A stretch of DNA of 64,000 nt, taken from positions 99,912 to 163,911 of the forward strand of contig NZ_BDIY01000007.1 in NCBI RefSeq assembly GCF_002072155.1, given 5' to 3'. This DNA comes from Roseovarius sp. A-2. Lineage in GTDB: Bacteria; Pseudomonadota; Alphaproteobacteria; Rhodobacterales; Rhodobacteraceae. This document shows positions 35,726 to 45,679 of the stretch, in pieces (position 1 is the first letter of the stretch; each line of letters starts with the position of its first letter). Under the pieces are notes generated by a model. The model worked only from the letters and a program-made list of their open reading frames with translations. It was not told the DNA's origin and ran no database searches. The translations under genes and the position numbers were made by a program.

Positions 35726-35750
35726 AAACCCGCCGGATAAGCGGGGTTTT
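35726..35750 (+). terminator. Terminator of purF
   Basis: AAACCCGC and GCGGGGTTT form a stem with one bulged G and a 7-nt loop, ending in TTTT. Nine bp past the purF stop. Confidence 0.75.
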
Positions 35751-35801
35751 GCAGCCCAGTGTCGCGCTCTGGCAAATTCCTGCCGCAGTGCAGAAAACGG
35801 G

Positions 35802-35847
35802 CTTTTCTCTGCCGCGCGCGCCGCATAGACGCGCGGGCAGAGAAAAG
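35802..35847. other. Long hairpin upstream of a short GspC-like gene
   Basis: CTTTTCTCTGCC plus GCGCG on the left pairs with CGCG and GGCAGAGAAAAG on the right, about 16 pairs. It ends 17 bp before the ATG at 35865. It could be a 5' leader structure or the leftover of a mobile repeat. No poly-T tract follows, so it is not a normal terminator. Confidence 0.6.
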
Positions 35848-35864
35848 AAACTCCCGAGGCATTC

Positions 35865-36128
35865 ATGGCAAACGAAACATCCACCCCTGCGGCCACACTG
35901 GCAGCAGCGACCCAACAAGGTGCCCTGCCATTGCGCCGGATCACGTTGCTCGGCACGATGCACGGCCCCAGCAATGCCCGCGCCTTGGTGCGCGTGAGCG
36001 GTGGCAAGGTGGCCCGGGTCGAGATCGGCGACACGCTCGACCGCGCCACCGTAGCGGCCATCGGCGAGGGCGTCGTGATCCTGTCGCGCGGCGGTCGTGC
36101 TGAGGAACTCCGCCTGCCGGGCGCCTGA
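35865..36128 (+). CDS. Short GspC/PilP HR-like protein
   Basis: 87 residues. After a neutral N-terminus, ITLLGTMHGPSNARALVRVSGGKVARVEIGDTLDRATVAAIGEGVVILSRGGRAEELRLPG has the beta-rich pattern of HR domains from GspC/PilP. No membrane helix or signal peptide is visible, unlike full-length homologues, and no secretion genes lie near. It may be an independent small protein or a reduced domain. Convergent with bioY. Confidence 0.65.
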   Translation: MANETSTPAATLAAATQQGALPLRRITLLGTMHGPSNARALVRVSGGKVARVEIGDTLDRATVAAIGEGVVILSRGGRAEELRLPGA

Positions 36129-36142
36129 CTCGGCATAGCATA

Positions 36143-36172
36143 AGGCCGCCCCCGGTTACCCGGGCGCGGCCT
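36143..36172. terminator. Bidirectional terminator between the HR-like gene and bioY
   Basis: AGGCCGC...GCGGCCT stem with an inner CCCGG/CCGGG and TTAC loop. Followed by AATTTC on the plus strand and TTATG on the minus strand; the T tracts are weak, but it lies exactly between two convergent genes. Confidence 0.6.
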
Positions 36173-36198
36173 GAATTTCAGTCAAACGCCGTGCGGGT

Positions 36199-36771
36199 TC
36201 AGCCGCGACGCGCCTCCAGCGCTTTCCAGCCGCCATAGACGACCATCGCCGCGATCACGGCCTTGACCGCATCGCCGATCAGGAAGGGTGCCATCCAGTG
36301 AGCCCAAAGCTCGGGGACCGTCTTGCCCATCACCGCAGCGGGCCATGCAAGGCCGGGGATATAGAGCAGCGCCGACACCGCGATCCCGCACAGCGCCGTC
36401 GAGACGACACCGCGTGCCAGTCCCTTTTCCACCGCCAGACCGGCCAGCCACGCGATGCCGACATAGCCGTAAAGGAACCCGGCGGTCGGCCCGACCAGCG
36501 ACGCCCCGTTCATCCCGTTGGCGAAGACCGGCAGCCCCATGGCCCCCTCGGCCAGGTAGGCCAGCAGCGTCGCCGCACCCAGACGCGAGCCAAAGGTCAG
36601 GCCGACGATCAACACCGCCAGCGTCGACAGCGTCATCGGCACCGGAAAGAATGGCACGCTGACCTGCGCGGCAAGCGCCACAAAGAGCGTGCCGGTCAGA
36701 ACGAGGCCGATCTTGCGCAGCAGGGTATCTTGGCCGATCACGGCCTTGGCTAGAACTGTGTCGCGCGTCAT
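36199..36771 (-). CDS. bioY: BioY biotin transporter S component
   Basis: 190 residues with six predicted helices. BioY motifs are present: VPFFPVPMTLSTLAVLIVGLTFG, AEGAMGLPVFANG and GPTAGFLYGY, the A/G-rich segments of the substrate-binding subunit of ECF-type biotin importers. No ECF ATPase genes are adjacent, so it may work alone, as some rhodobacterial BioY proteins can. It faces an SDR gene with a 108-bp shared promoter region. Confidence 0.93.
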   Translation of the reverse strand: MTRDTVLAKAVIGQDTLLRKIGLVLTGTLFVALAAQVSVPFFPVPMTLSTLAVLIVGLTFGSRLGAATLLAYLAEGAMGLPVFANGMNGASLVGPTAGFLYGYVGIAWLAGLAVEKGLARGVVSTALCGIAVSALLYIPGLAWPAAVMGKTVPELWAHWMAPFLIGDAVKAVIAAMVVYGGWKALEARRG

Positions 36772-36879
36772 GTCGCGTCCCTCCGTTTATGTATCTAAGT
36801 CTCGACTTTTTCGCTGCACGGCGGCGAAAGTCAAGCGATTGCCCTTGATTTGCCCTGCGACAGGTGGGATTTCCCGCAT

Positions 36880-37530
36880 ATGACACAGGATACCGATCTT
36901 CCCCTTGCCCTCGTAACCGGAGCCTCGCGCGGCCTTGGGGCCGCCATGGCCGAAGCGCTGAGCGACACCCATCACGTCATCGCCGTGGCGCGCACCACCG
37001 GCGCGCTCGAGGAGCTTGACGACCGCATTCAGGCGCGCGGCGGCAACGCAACGCTGGCACCGATGGACATTACCAACACGCAGGCAATGGCGCAGCTTTG
37101 CCGCTCGATCCACGACCGCTGGGGCACTCTGGCGCTTTGGGTGCACGCGGCGGTGCATGCCGCGCCTTTGGCCCCCGCCAACCATATCTCCGATGGTGAC
37201 TGGTCCAAATCCGTGGCCTGCAACGTGACCGCCACCGGCATCCTCATCCCTTTCATAGCCCCGCTTCTGGGCGAGGCGGGACAGGCGATGTTTTTTGACG
37301 ACCCACAGGCGGGCGAGAAATTCTTTGGTGCCTACGGGGCCACCAAGGCCGCGCAAATCGCGCTTGCCCGCAGTTGGCAGGCCGAGAGCGAAAAGTTTGG
37401 GCCGCGCGTGCATATCCTGACGCCCGCGCCAATGGTCACCGCCACCCGCGCGCGCTTTCACCCCGGTGAGGATCGCGAGGACCTCGCGCATCCGCGAGAT
37501 GAGGCCACCCGTCTTCTTGCCCTGATCTGA
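36880..37530 (+). CDS. Short-chain dehydrogenase/reductase family, catalytic serine missing
   Basis: 216 residues from the ATG at 36880. Nucleotide fold [17 protein letters not shown] with typical TGxxxGxG, then WVHAAVHAA (NAG-equivalent region altered) and YGATKAA carrying the Tyr/Lys pair. The Ser normally about 13 residues before Tyr is absent; the stretch reads [20 protein letters not shown]. Either an Asp does the job or the protein binds nucleotide without normal catalysis. Substrate unknown. Confidence 0.8.
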   Translation: MTQDTDLPLALVTGASRGLGAAMAEALSDTHHVIAVARTTGALEELDDRIQARGGNATLAPMDITNTQAMAQLCRSIHDRWGTLALWVHAAVHAAPLAPANHISDGDWSKSVACNVTATGILIPFIAPLLGEAGQAMFFDDPQAGEKFFGAYGATKAAQIALARSWQAESEKFGPRVHILTPAPMVTATRARFHPGEDREDLAHPRDEATRLLALI

Positions 37531-37604
37531 AGGACCTTGCGCGCCTTGCCCCTGTGGCAGCGCGCCGCTACACAGGGGCGAAACAGCGACAGGCGGGCAC
37601 GGGC

Positions 37605-38387
37605 ATGCGAATTCTGATTACCAATGACGACGGCATCAATGCGCCGGGCCTCGCCGTGTTGGAGGAGGTCGCCACAGCCCTTGCCGGTGACGATGGCGAA
37701 GTCTGGGTCGTGGCCCCCGCCTTCGAGCAATCCGGCGTCGGGCACTGCATTTCCTACACCCGCCCGATGATGATCTCGAAAATGGCCGAGCGCCGCTATT
37801 CCGCCGAAGGCAGTCCCGCCGATTGCGTCCTCGCGGGCCTGCATGACGTGATGAAGGATACGCCCCCCGATCTCGTGCTCTCGGGCGTGAACAGGGGCAA
37901 CAACGCGGCTGAAAACGCGGTCTATTCCGGGACCGTGGGGGCCGCGATGGAGGCCGCCTTGCAAGGCGTGCCCGCCGTGGCGCTCAGCCAGTATTACGGG
38001 CCCGCCAATCGCGATCTCGACGACACGTTCGAGGCCGCCCGCGTGCACGGGTTGCCCACCCTGCGCCGCCTGCTCGACAAGGGCGTTTGGACCAGGGATG
38101 ATTACGGCATCTTTTACAACATCAACTTTCCGCCCCTGCCCGCCGCGGAGGTCAAGGGTCTGCGCGCCGCAAGGCAAGGCTTTCGCCGCGACATGGGCTT
38201 CGGGGTTCAGCCACACTCATCCCCCTCGGGGCGGCGCTTTCTCTGGGTCACCGGCGCGCCCCAGCACGAGCCGACCAGCCCTGGCTCGGATGCGGATGTA
38301 AACCTGCAAGGCTATATCTCCGTCACGCCGATGCGCGCGGACCTGACCGCGCATGACGCGCTGGAGGCGCTCAAGGCCATCGAATGA
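37605..38387 (+). CDS. surE: 5'/3'-nucleotidase SurE
   Basis: 260 residues from the ATG at 37605 ([16 protein letters not shown], metal-binding Asp pair). [36 protein letters not shown] is the family core with second-sphere Asn/Ser ligands. Dephosphorylates nucleoside monophosphates; classical partner of pcm, whose start overlaps its stop (ATGA), and nlpD, which follows. Confidence 0.97.
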   Translation: MRILITNDDGINAPGLAVLEEVATALAGDDGEVWVVAPAFEQSGVGHCISYTRPMMISKMAERRYSAEGSPADCVLAGLHDVMKDTPPDLVLSGVNRGNNAAENAVYSGTVGAAMEAALQGVPAVALSQYYGPANRDLDDTFEAARVHGLPTLRRLLDKGVWTRDDYGIFYNINFPPLPAAEVKGLRAARQGFRRDMGFGVQPHSSPSGRRFLWVTGAPQHEPTSPGSDADVNLQGYISVTPMRADLTAHDALEALKAIE

Positions 38388-39040
38388 GTGACGATGCCGA
38401 TCATATCGCGGAACGCAAGATGCAGTTCCTCTTTGCACTGCGCTCTCGCGGGGTGACGGACAAGGCGGTGCTGACGGCGATGGAAAAGGTCGATCGTGGC
38501 CCGTTCATCCGCGGCTACTTTTCCGAGCGCGCCTATGAGGACATGCCGCTTCCCATCGCCTGCGGCCAGACCATTAGCCAGCCCTCAGTGGTGGGGCTGA
38601 TGACGCAGGCGCTAAAGGTCTCGAGCCGCGACAAGGTGCTGGAGGTGGGCACAGGCTCCGGCTATCAGGCGGCGATCCTCAGCCAGCTTGCGCGGCGCGT
38701 CTATACCGTCGACCGGCACAAGCGTCTGGTTACCGAGGCGAGCGAGATTTTCCGCACCCATGATCTGACCAATATCACCGCGATTACCGCCGATGGCAGC
38801 TTTGGCTTGCCCGATCAGGCCCCGTTCGACCGGATCATCGTCACGGCCGCCGCCGAAGACCCGCCGGGGCCGCTCTTGGCCCAGTTGAAAATCGGCGGTA
38901 TCATGGTGGTGCCCGTAGGCCAGTCGGACGCGGTGCAGCATTTGATCCGCGTAACCCGGCACGAGACCGGGTTCGATTACGACGAGTTACGCCCGGTGCG
39001 GTTCGTGCCGCTGGTCGAAGGGCTGGGACGCGACGGGTAA
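38384..39040 (+). CDS. pcm: Protein-L-isoaspartate O-methyltransferase
   Basis: 218 residues. [18 protein letters not shown] is the substrate region; [15 protein letters not shown] is SAM motif [15 protein letters not shown] motif II. Repairs isoaspartyl residues in aged proteins. Second gene of surE-pcm-nlpD. Confidence 0.96.
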   Translation: MSDDADHIAERKMQFLFALRSRGVTDKAVLTAMEKVDRGPFIRGYFSERAYEDMPLPIACGQTISQPSVVGLMTQALKVSSRDKVLEVGTGSGYQAAILSQLARRVYTVDRHKRLVTEASEIFRTHDLTNITAITADGSFGLPDQAPFDRIIVTAAAEDPPGPLLAQLKIGGIMVVPVGQSDAVQHLIRVTRHETGFDYDELRPVRFVPLVEGLGRDG

Positions 39041-39082
39041 GGAAGTGTTTTGAACTGGGCCCCGGCCAACAAGGGGCAGGAT

Positions 39083-40285
39083 ATGAGGATGATCGAGATG
39101 CGTCACTTTCCACGACACCTGATCCTTGGGACGGGCATGGCCCTTGCCCTGGCGGCTTGCGACCGGCCGCTCGATCTCGACATGCGCGGGGCATTCGGCA
39201 ATGCCCCCTCTACCGCCGAGGCGGCGCGCAACGCCACCGCCCCCCGGCCCGAGCCGGATGCGCGCGGCATCATCTCATATCCCGGCTATCAGGTGGCGGT
39301 GGCGCGGCGCGGCGACACGCTGGCGCAGCTTGCCACCCGGATCGGTGCGGACGCGCAGGACCTGGCGCGCTACAATGGCATGCAGACCGGCGATCCTCTG
39401 CGCGAGGGCGAGGTGATCGTCCTCCCCGGCCGCGTATCCGAGCCGACCGGCGGCCCGATTCAGCCGCCGGAGGATGTGGACATCGACGCACTCGCCGGGG
39501 ATGCTATCCGACGTGCCGATGCACAGAACGTCGAGGCCACGCCGCTTGAGCCCGCCACCAAGGTCGGCGTCGAACCGGTCCGCCATCAGGTGGAGCGTGG
39601 CGAGACGGCGTTCAGCATCGCGCGGCTCTACGATGTGTCGATCCGCAGCCTTGCGGAATGGAATGGACTCGGCCCGGATTTCTCGGTGCGCGAGGGGCAG
39701 TATCTACTGATCCCGGTAGCCATGCCAGGCGAAGGAACCGAAAATTTCAACAGTGCCGAGGTGGCTGCCGTGACGCCTCCCGGCGCGGGATCGCCCACGC
39801 CGACCCCACCAAGCGCGTCAAAACCCCTGCCCGACGAGAAGACAGTACCTGTCTCGGAACCCGTGGAAACGGTTGCGGCCCCGGATCTGAGCGACAGCGG
39901 CACCGAAACTGCGGCAGCCACCGCCGGGGCGGCGCGCATGGTGGTGCCGGTGGAGGGCGACATTATCCGCGATTATGCCAAGGGCAGCAATGACGGGATC
40001 GACATCGCCGCCGCCCCCGGTGCCGCCGTGAAGGCCGCCGATAGCGGCACGGTGGCCGCGATCACCGAAGATACCAACGGCATCCCGATCATAGTCATCA
40101 AGCATACGGGCAATCTGCTGACCGTCTATTCCAATGTCGGCGCGCTGAACGTTGCCAAGGGTGACAGCGTGAGCCGCGGCCAGAAGGTCGCCGAGATTCG
40201 CCGCGACGGTACGGCAGCGCTTCATTTCGAGGTGCGTGACGGGTTCGACAGCGTCGACCCGAATGACTATCTCAGCCCGTCGTGA
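39083..40285 (+). CDS. nlpD: NlpD-type lipoprotein: two LysM domains and degenerate LytM/M23 domain
   Basis: 400 residues from the ATG at 39083; an ATG at 39101 (MRHFPRHL) is also possible. Lipobox LALAAC. LysM repeats near residues 75-120 (YQVAVARRGDTLAQLATRIGA) and 180-225 (RHQVERGETAFSIARLYDVS). C-terminal M23/LytM domain lacks the first metal His (NDGIDIAAAPG instead of H-x-G-I-D) and has a single His in ALHFEV, as expected for NlpD amidase activators that bind but do not cut peptidoglycan. Third gene of the surE-pcm run; role in cell separation inferred. Confidence 0.9.
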   Translation: MRMIEMRHFPRHLILGTGMALALAACDRPLDLDMRGAFGNAPSTAEAARNATAPRPEPDARGIISYPGYQVAVARRGDTLAQLATRIGADAQDLARYNGMQTGDPLREGEVIVLPGRVSEPTGGPIQPPEDVDIDALAGDAIRRADAQNVEATPLEPATKVGVEPVRHQVERGETAFSIARLYDVSIRSLAEWNGLGPDFSVREGQYLLIPVAMPGEGTENFNSAEVAAVTPPGAGSPTPTPPSASKPLPDEKTVPVSEPVETVAAPDLSDSGTETAAATAGAARMVVPVEGDIIRDYAKGSNDGIDIAAAPGAAVKAADSGTVAAITEDTNGIPIIVIKHTGNLLTVYSNVGALNVAKGDSVSRGQKVAEIRRDGTAALHFEVRDGFDSVDPNDYLSPS

Positions 40286-40297
40286 GGCGTCGGGCCG

Positions 40298-41389
40298 TTA
40301 GTTCGGGGTGATCCGATAGGCAGCACCCTGCCCGACGCTGAGGAACCAGATCGCCCCATCAGGGCCTTCGATGATATCGCGCACGCGGGACGTTTCGGAG
40401 GATTCGAGCCGCTCGACCTCTCGGAGCGGACTGCCGTCCAGCCGTGAGATCATGTCAAACTTGAGCGAGCCGACGAAGATATCGCCACGCCAGTCGGGAA
40501 ACATGTCGCCCTGATAGATCATCATGCCAGAGGGTGCGATGGACGGATCCCAGTAATGCGCGGGCTGTTTCATGCCCTCCTTCTGGGTGCCCTCACCGAT
40601 CTTCGCACCGGAATAGTGCCGACCGTAGGAAATCACCGGCCAGCCGTAGTTTGCGCCCTTCTCGACGCGGTTCACCTCGTCGCCACCACGCGCGCCATGC
40701 TCGACAAGCCAAAGCGCGCCGGACCCGTCCAGCGCCGCGCCTTGCGGATTGCGGTGCCCGTAGGACCAGATTTCCGGCTGTGCGCCTGGCGTATCGACAA
40801 AGGGGTTGTCCGACGGCACCGCCCCGTCGCGTGCGATGCGGATCACCGAGCCGTTCTCGCGCCCCAGATCCTGCGCTGACGGCCTATCGCCGCGATCACC
40901 TGTGGTGGCGTAGAAATAGCCATCGCGCCCCTCGACCAACCGCGAGCCGAAATGCCGCCCGCCGGTGGAGCCCGGCACCATCTCGAAAATCACCGAGAGG
41001 TCACTCAGCCGATCCGCACCGGGGTCCAGCCGCGCCCGCGCGATGGCGGTGCCCGCCCCGCCTGATTGGGGCTTGGAATAGGTGAAATAGATCTCTCGGC
41101 TCTGCGCGAAATCGCGCGGGACCAGCAGGTCGAGCAAGCCACCCTGCCCGCGCACGGCAATCTCTGGCAGTCCCTTGATCGCGCGGCTTTGCCCGTCAGC
41201 GATATGCAAAAGCCGCCCATCGCGCTCGCTGATGAGCATCTCGCCACCCGGCAGGAAGTCCAGCGCCCAAGGCTCATCGAGCCCGTCGACCATCTTGGTC
41301 ACGGTCACATTGCCGACGCTCGTCTCAAGCGCATGGGCAGGAATGGCGGTTACACCTAGGGCGAGCAAGCATACGGCAAGACGGGTCAT
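40298..41389 (-). CDS. PQQ-dependent aldose (sugar) dehydrogenase, soluble type
   Basis: 363 residues. Signal peptide MTRLAVCLLALGVTAIPAHA. Beta-propeller of the YliI/GSDH-B family: GLDEPWALDFLPGGEMLISERDGRLLHI, GQGGLLDLLVPRDF, EIWSYGHRNPQGAAL and WLVEHGARGGDEVN carry the PQQ-binding and Ca2+ residues. Periplasmic sugar oxidation using PQQ made by the operon at 55-58 kb. Convergent with nlpD with a 12-bp gap. Confidence 0.92.
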   Translation of the reverse strand: MTRLAVCLLALGVTAIPAHALETSVGNVTVTKMVDGLDEPWALDFLPGGEMLISERDGRLLHIADGQSRAIKGLPEIAVRGQGGLLDLLVPRDFAQSREIYFTYSKPQSGGAGTAIARARLDPGADRLSDLSVIFEMVPGSTGGRHFGSRLVEGRDGYFYATTGDRGDRPSAQDLGRENGSVIRIARDGAVPSDNPFVDTPGAQPEIWSYGHRNPQGAALDGSGALWLVEHGARGGDEVNRVEKGANYGWPVISYGRHYSGAKIGEGTQKEGMKQPAHYWDPSIAPSGMMIYQGDMFPDWRGDIFVGSLKFDMISRLDGSPLREVERLESSETSRVRDIIEGPDGAIWFLSVGQGAAYRITPN

Positions 41390-41422
41390 GGAGATCTCCT
41401 TTCCCGTCTCAAGATACGCACG

Positions 41423-43351
41423 TCAGGCGCGTTTGCCACTCACTTGCGCGATATCGAGCAGATCGAGCACTCGCGCCTCGATATCCGACGCGTTCAGCCG
41501 GGCCACTGCGTACATATCCGCCGGGCTCGCCTGATCTATGAAGATATCCGGCAACACCATGGAGCGGAATTTGAACCCTTCATCAAAAACATTAGCTTCA
41601 CTCAGCAAGTGGCTGACATGGCTTGCAAAACCACCGATAACGCCTTCTTCGATCGTGATCATCGCCTCGTGGTTTTCGACCAGATCTAGGATCAGCGCCT
41701 CGTCGAGCGGCTTGGCGAAACGGGCGTCGGCCACGGTCGGCGTGATCCCGCGCGCGCGCAGCGCTTCACTGGCCTCCATCACCTCCTTGAGCCGCGTGCC
41801 ATAGGACAGGATCGCCACGCGGCTCCCCTCCTGAATGATCCGCCCTTTGCCGATCTCCAGAGGCTCGCCGCGCTCCGGCATCGTCACGCCGGCCCCCTCG
41901 CCGCGCGGATAGCGAAAGGCAATCGGCCCGTCGTCATGCGCCGCTGCCGTGGCCACCATATGCACAAGCTCCGCCTCGTCGGCAGCGGCCATCACGACAA
42001 AACCCGGCAGGTTGGCAAGGAAAGCCACATCGAACGCCCCCGCATGGGTGGCCCCGTCCGCCCCCACCAGCCCGGCACGATCAATGGCAAAGCGCACCGG
42101 CAGGCGCTGAATGGCCACATCATGCACCACCTGATCGTAACCGCGTTGCAAAAACGTCGAATAAAGCGCGCAGAACGGCCTCATTCCCCCCGCCGCGAGG
42201 CCAGCGGAAAAGGTCACCGCGTGCTGTTCAGCAATACCCACATCAAAACAGCGTGACGGGTAGCGTTCGGCAAAAAGATCAAGGCCGGTGCCATCCGGCA
42301 TCGCCGCTGTGATCGCGCAGATCTTGTCATCGCGTGCCGCGTGATCGAGCAGCGCATTGGCGAACACCTTGGTATAGCTAGGTGCGTTCGAGGGGGCCTT
42401 TTTCTGCTCGCCGGTCACCAGATCGAACTTGGCCGTGGCATGGCCGCCATCGCGGGCGCGCTCGGCCGGGCCATAGCCTTTGCCCTTCTTGGTCAGCACA
42501 TGGATGAGAATCGGCCCTGTCGCGCGCGCCTTGACCGTGCGCAGCACCGGCAAAAGCTGGTCCATGTCATGCCCGTCAATCGGCCCGACATAGGAAAAGC
42601 CCAACTCTTCGAAGAGCGTGCCGCCCACCGTCATACCCTTGAGCATGTCCTTGGCGCGCCGCGCGCCTTCTTGAAAGGGGGGCGGTAGCAGCGAAATCGC
42701 TCCTTTGGCGGCGGCTTTGAACTCTTGAAACGGCTCACCGGCATAAAGCCGCGAGAGATAGGACGAGAGAGCGCCGACAGGCGGCGCGATGGACATCTCG
42801 TTGTCATTGAGAATGACGATCAGCCGTTTACCCAGATGGCCCGCGTTATTCATCGCCTCAAATGCCATGCCGGCCGACATCGCGCCGTCACCGATGATTG
42901 CGATGGCATCCCCGTGCCCGGTCGGACAGGCCCCGCCCAGATCACGCGCAACAGCAAAACCGAGCGCCGCACTGATCGAGGTGGAGCTATGCGCGGCACC
43001 GAACGGATCGTAGGGCGACTCCGAGCGCTTGGTAAAGCCCGACAGCCCGTCCTTTTGCCGGATGGTGCGCATACGGTCGCGCCGCCCGGTGAGAATCTTG
43101 TGCGGATAGCTTTGATGCGACACGTCCCAGATGATCTTGTCACGCGGCGCGTCAAAAACGTGATGCAGCGCCACGGTGAGTTCCACCACGCCCAGCCCGG
43201 CCCCCAGATGCCCGCCGGTTTCCGACACCGCCGCGATGGTTTCGGCGCGCAGCTCATGCGCCAGCCGCTCCAACTGGCTATCGCTGAATCGCTTCAGATC
43301 GGCGGGGCTGTGCACCTGATCGAGAAGCGGTGTGGTCGGGCGGTCTGGCAT
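41423..43351 (-). CDS. dxs: 1-deoxy-D-xylulose-5-phosphate synthase
   Basis: 642 residues, full length. Thiamine diphosphate motif [19 protein letters not shown], the [11 protein letters not shown] region, and transketolase middle domain [15 protein letters not shown]. Makes DXP from pyruvate and glyceraldehyde-3-phosphate, entry to the MEP isoprenoid pathway. Forms a run with ispA and xseB upstream (ispA stop is 24 bp before dxs start). Confidence 0.98.
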   Translation of the reverse strand: MPDRPTTPLLDQVHSPADLKRFSDSQLERLAHELRAETIAAVSETGGHLGAGLGVVELTVALHHVFDAPRDKIIWDVSHQSYPHKILTGRRDRMRTIRQKDGLSGFTKRSESPYDPFGAAHSSTSISAALGFAVARDLGGACPTGHGDAIAIIGDGAMSAGMAFEAMNNAGHLGKRLIVILNDNEMSIAPPVGALSSYLSRLYAGEPFQEFKAAAKGAISLLPPPFQEGARRAKDMLKGMTVGGTLFEELGFSYVGPIDGHDMDQLLPVLRTVKARATGPILIHVLTKKGKGYGPAERARDGGHATAKFDLVTGEQKKAPSNAPSYTKVFANALLDHAARDDKICAITAAMPDGTGLDLFAERYPSRCFDVGIAEQHAVTFSAGLAAGGMRPFCALYSTFLQRGYDQVVHDVAIQRLPVRFAIDRAGLVGADGATHAGAFDVAFLANLPGFVVMAAADEAELVHMVATAAAHDDGPIAFRYPRGEGAGVTMPERGEPLEIGKGRIIQEGSRVAILSYGTRLKEVMEASEALRARGITPTVADARFAKPLDEALILDLVENHEAMITIEEGVIGGFASHVSHLLSEANVFDEGFKFRSMVLPDIFIDQASPADMYAVARLNASDIEARVLDLLDIAQVSGKRA

Positions 43352-43375
43352 AGGGCCCCTCCTTGGGGGAAATGG

Positions 43376-44242
43376 CTAGCTCTGGCGCGAAATAACGAAG
43401 CGGGCGAGATCCCGCAAGCTGTCGGCACGTGCCTCATATAGAGATAGAGCGTCACAGGCGATCTCAACAAGGGTGGCGGCGCGGGTTTTCGCCCCTTCCA
43501 GCCCCAGAAGCGAGACAAAGGTGGCCTTGCCCGCAGCCGCGTCCTTACCCACCGCCTTGCCGACCTGCGCGGCATCACCGGTCACGTCGATCACATCATC
43601 CTGAATTTGAAAGGCGAGACCAAGCGCCCGCGCATAAGCCAGCAGTGGCGCGGGATCGGCGCGGCTCATACGCGCCCCCGCCGTGGCCGACCATTCGATC
43701 AGCGCGCCGGTCTTGCCCTCTTGCAACGTGGTGATTTCATCGAGCGTCAGTGGTACATCGGCACTTTCGGCGGCGATATCACGCGCCTGTCCCAACACCA
43801 TGCCCTGCCCGCCCGCGGCCCGCGCCAGCGTATGGGTCAACTCGGCACGCACCTCCGCGCTCAGCCCGGTATTCGGATCGCTCACCATCTCGAAGGCCAA
43901 TGAGTGCAGCGCGTCGCCCACCAAAACAGCCGTCGCCTCATCCCAATTGACATGCACCGTCGGTTGCCCGCGCCGCAGATCATCGTCATCCATCGCGGGC
44001 AGATCGTCATGCACGAGGGAATAGGCATGCAGCGCCTCGATGGCGCAGGCGGGCCAGAGCGCGGCCCCCGCGTCGACGCCGTGCAGCCGCGCGCTCTCCA
44101 TCACCAGAAAGCCGCGAATGCGTTTGCCGCCGCGCGTGGCATAGCCCATACCCTCGGTCACCGGCCCCGCCGGAAAGGCGCCGATCACCAGATCTAGCTG
44201 CGCCTGAATGGCAGCGGCATCGGCGGCAAGCCTGCGCTGCAT
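43376..44242 (-). CDS. ispA: Polyprenyl (farnesyl/geranylgeranyl) diphosphate synthase
   Basis: 288 residues from the ATG at 44242. First Asp-rich motif SLVHDDLPAMDDDDLRRGQ, second QIQDDVIDVTGD. Residues before the first Asp motif (IEALHAYSLV) suit a short-chain farnesyl-type product. Between xseB and dxs, the usual order in Proteobacteria. Confidence 0.95.
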   Translation of the reverse strand: MQRRLAADAAAIQAQLDLVIGAFPAGPVTEGMGYATRGGKRIRGFLVMESARLHGVDAGAALWPACAIEALHAYSLVHDDLPAMDDDDLRRGQPTVHVNWDEATAVLVGDALHSLAFEMVSDPNTGLSAEVRAELTHTLARAAGGQGMVLGQARDIAAESADVPLTLDEITTLQEGKTGALIEWSATAGARMSRADPAPLLAYARALGLAFQIQDDVIDVTGDAAQVGKAVGKDAAAGKATFVSLLGLEGAKTRAATLVEIACDALSLYEARADSLRDLARFVISRQS

Positions 44243-44247
44243 CTGTC

Positions 44248-44490
44248 TCAATCGCCCGAAACGGGGCGCGTGCCGGTGGGCTGACCATCGCTGTCGAGGG
44301 TGATCGCGGCGACCTTTTCCTCGGCCTCTTTCAATTTGGTCTCGCAGCGCTTCTTCAACTCCGCGCCTCGCTCATAGAGCGTGATCGACTCGTCCAAGGC
44401 CACATCGCCGCGTTCCAGCCGCCCGACCACCTGTTCAAGCTCCTTCATCGCCTGTTCAAAGCTCATCTCGTTGACGGGGGTATCGGGCAT
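44248..44490 (-). CDS. xseB: Exodeoxyribonuclease VII small subunit
   Basis: 80 residues from the ATG at 44490. FEQAMKELEQVVGRLERGDVALDESITLYERGAELKKRCETKLKEAEEKV is the complete family signature, a helical hairpin that binds XseA. Standard neighbour of ispA; xseA is elsewhere. Confidence 0.95.
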   Translation of the reverse strand: MPDTPVNEMSFEQAMKELEQVVGRLERGDVALDESITLYERGAELKKRCETKLKEAEEKVAAITLDSDGQPTGTRPVSGD

Positions 44491-44590
44491 GAAAGATCCT
44501 GTTGCTGACGTTTTCCGCAACACCATAGACGCGGCGCGCGAGGGGTGCAATTCGGTTGACGCCGCCCGGGGGCTGAGAAAGATTACGGAC

Positions 44591-45565
44591 ATGTCACCGC
44601 CCACCTATCCGACCGCCAGCCGCGCGCCCGATCCCGAGGCATTGATGGCCGTGCAAACACGGCTGGACGAGGCGCGCGCCGTCGCACCCGCACTGGAGGC
44701 GGCAGAAATCGACGAGGTGCTGCGCATCGTGCCCGGCAAGCGCGCGGTGCTGGCGGGGCACTGGCAAGGGCGACCGGCGGTGTTTCGGATGGTGGAACGG
44801 GCCGAGGCCGACTGGCAGGCCCGCGAGTGGGCCGAGGTGGCGCGGATCTGGCCGCAAATGCAGGGCCTGCGCTACCGGGTGGCCGAGCCGCTGGCCTATC
44901 TACCCGAGGTGTGCATCATGGTTGTGGAACGGGTGGCGGGCACCCCCCTGATGGAGCACCTGTGGTCGCTTGTGCCGGGCGCGCGCGGCGCGCCGATGCA
45001 GCAGGCCGCCGCGTGGCTGCGGCGTTATACCGATGTCAGCGAAAGCTGGCGCGCTGCGCGGCCCGAAGGCTGGCTGGCGCGTGCAGAGCGGGCGCGCGGC
45101 AAGCAGCCCTTCGCGCGGCTGCGCCAGATCGAGGCCGGGATCGCACGGCATCTGGCCCGTCTCGCGGCGCGGCAGCAGGGCGTGGAATGGCGGATGGCAA
45201 TCTGCCACGGCGATTTCCACCCCAACAATCTCGTGCTGCGCGGCGAGCGCCTCACGGGGATCGACCTTGGCGGGTCGGCGCAGATGCCGGTCTGCAAGGA
45301 TATCGCACGCTGTCTGGCGCATATGGGCCGACGGGGCCTGTTTTCCTCGGAGCGGCGGCGGCTCGGGGTCGATGCGGCCGCGCTCGACCAGTTTGCCGAA
45401 ACCTTTGCCCTGACCGAGACCGAGCGCCGCTGCACTCTGCCATTCTTCATCGGGATCGAGGCGCTGATCCGGGTCGAGAACCGGAGCATGAAGCGCGGGC
45501 GCATCCGCCATGCGGAAGCGATGTACAGCGCCTTGCGCGACGATCTGGCGGTCCTGCCGGGATGA
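44591..45565 (+). CDS. APH-fold phosphotransferase
   Basis: 324 residues from the ATG at 44591. Kinase-like fold of the aminoglycoside/choline phosphotransferase group: catalytic loop ICHGDFHPNNLVLRG, metal site GIDLGGSAQ (in place of DFG). N-terminal ATP-lobe lysine is not obvious. Divergent from xseB. Substrate unknown; drug resistance should not be assumed. Confidence 0.82.
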   Translation: MSPPTYPTASRAPDPEALMAVQTRLDEARAVAPALEAAEIDEVLRIVPGKRAVLAGHWQGRPAVFRMVERAEADWQAREWAEVARIWPQMQGLRYRVAEPLAYLPEVCIMVVERVAGTPLMEHLWSLVPGARGAPMQQAAAWLRRYTDVSESWRAARPEGWLARAERARGKQPFARLRQIEAGIARHLARLAARQQGVEWRMAICHGDFHPNNLVLRGERLTGIDLGGSAQMPVCKDIARCLAHMGRRGLFSSERRRLGVDAAALDQFAETFALTETERRCTLPFFIGIEALIRVENRSMKRGRIRHAEAMYSALRDDLAVLPG

Positions 45566-45679
45566 GACGCCGCGCAGGGCATGGCGCTCAATCGTGATCG
45601 CGTCGCCGAGAGGAAATGTTTGCCTTCCCCTGTGCGTCTTGGCAAGACTGTCGGTATCGTGCACCGGACAGGAGACCAC

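Noticed and set aside
44591..45565. Aminoglycoside resistance gene
   Set aside because: Only the general APH fold is visible; such kinases mostly act on other substrates and no resistance context is present.
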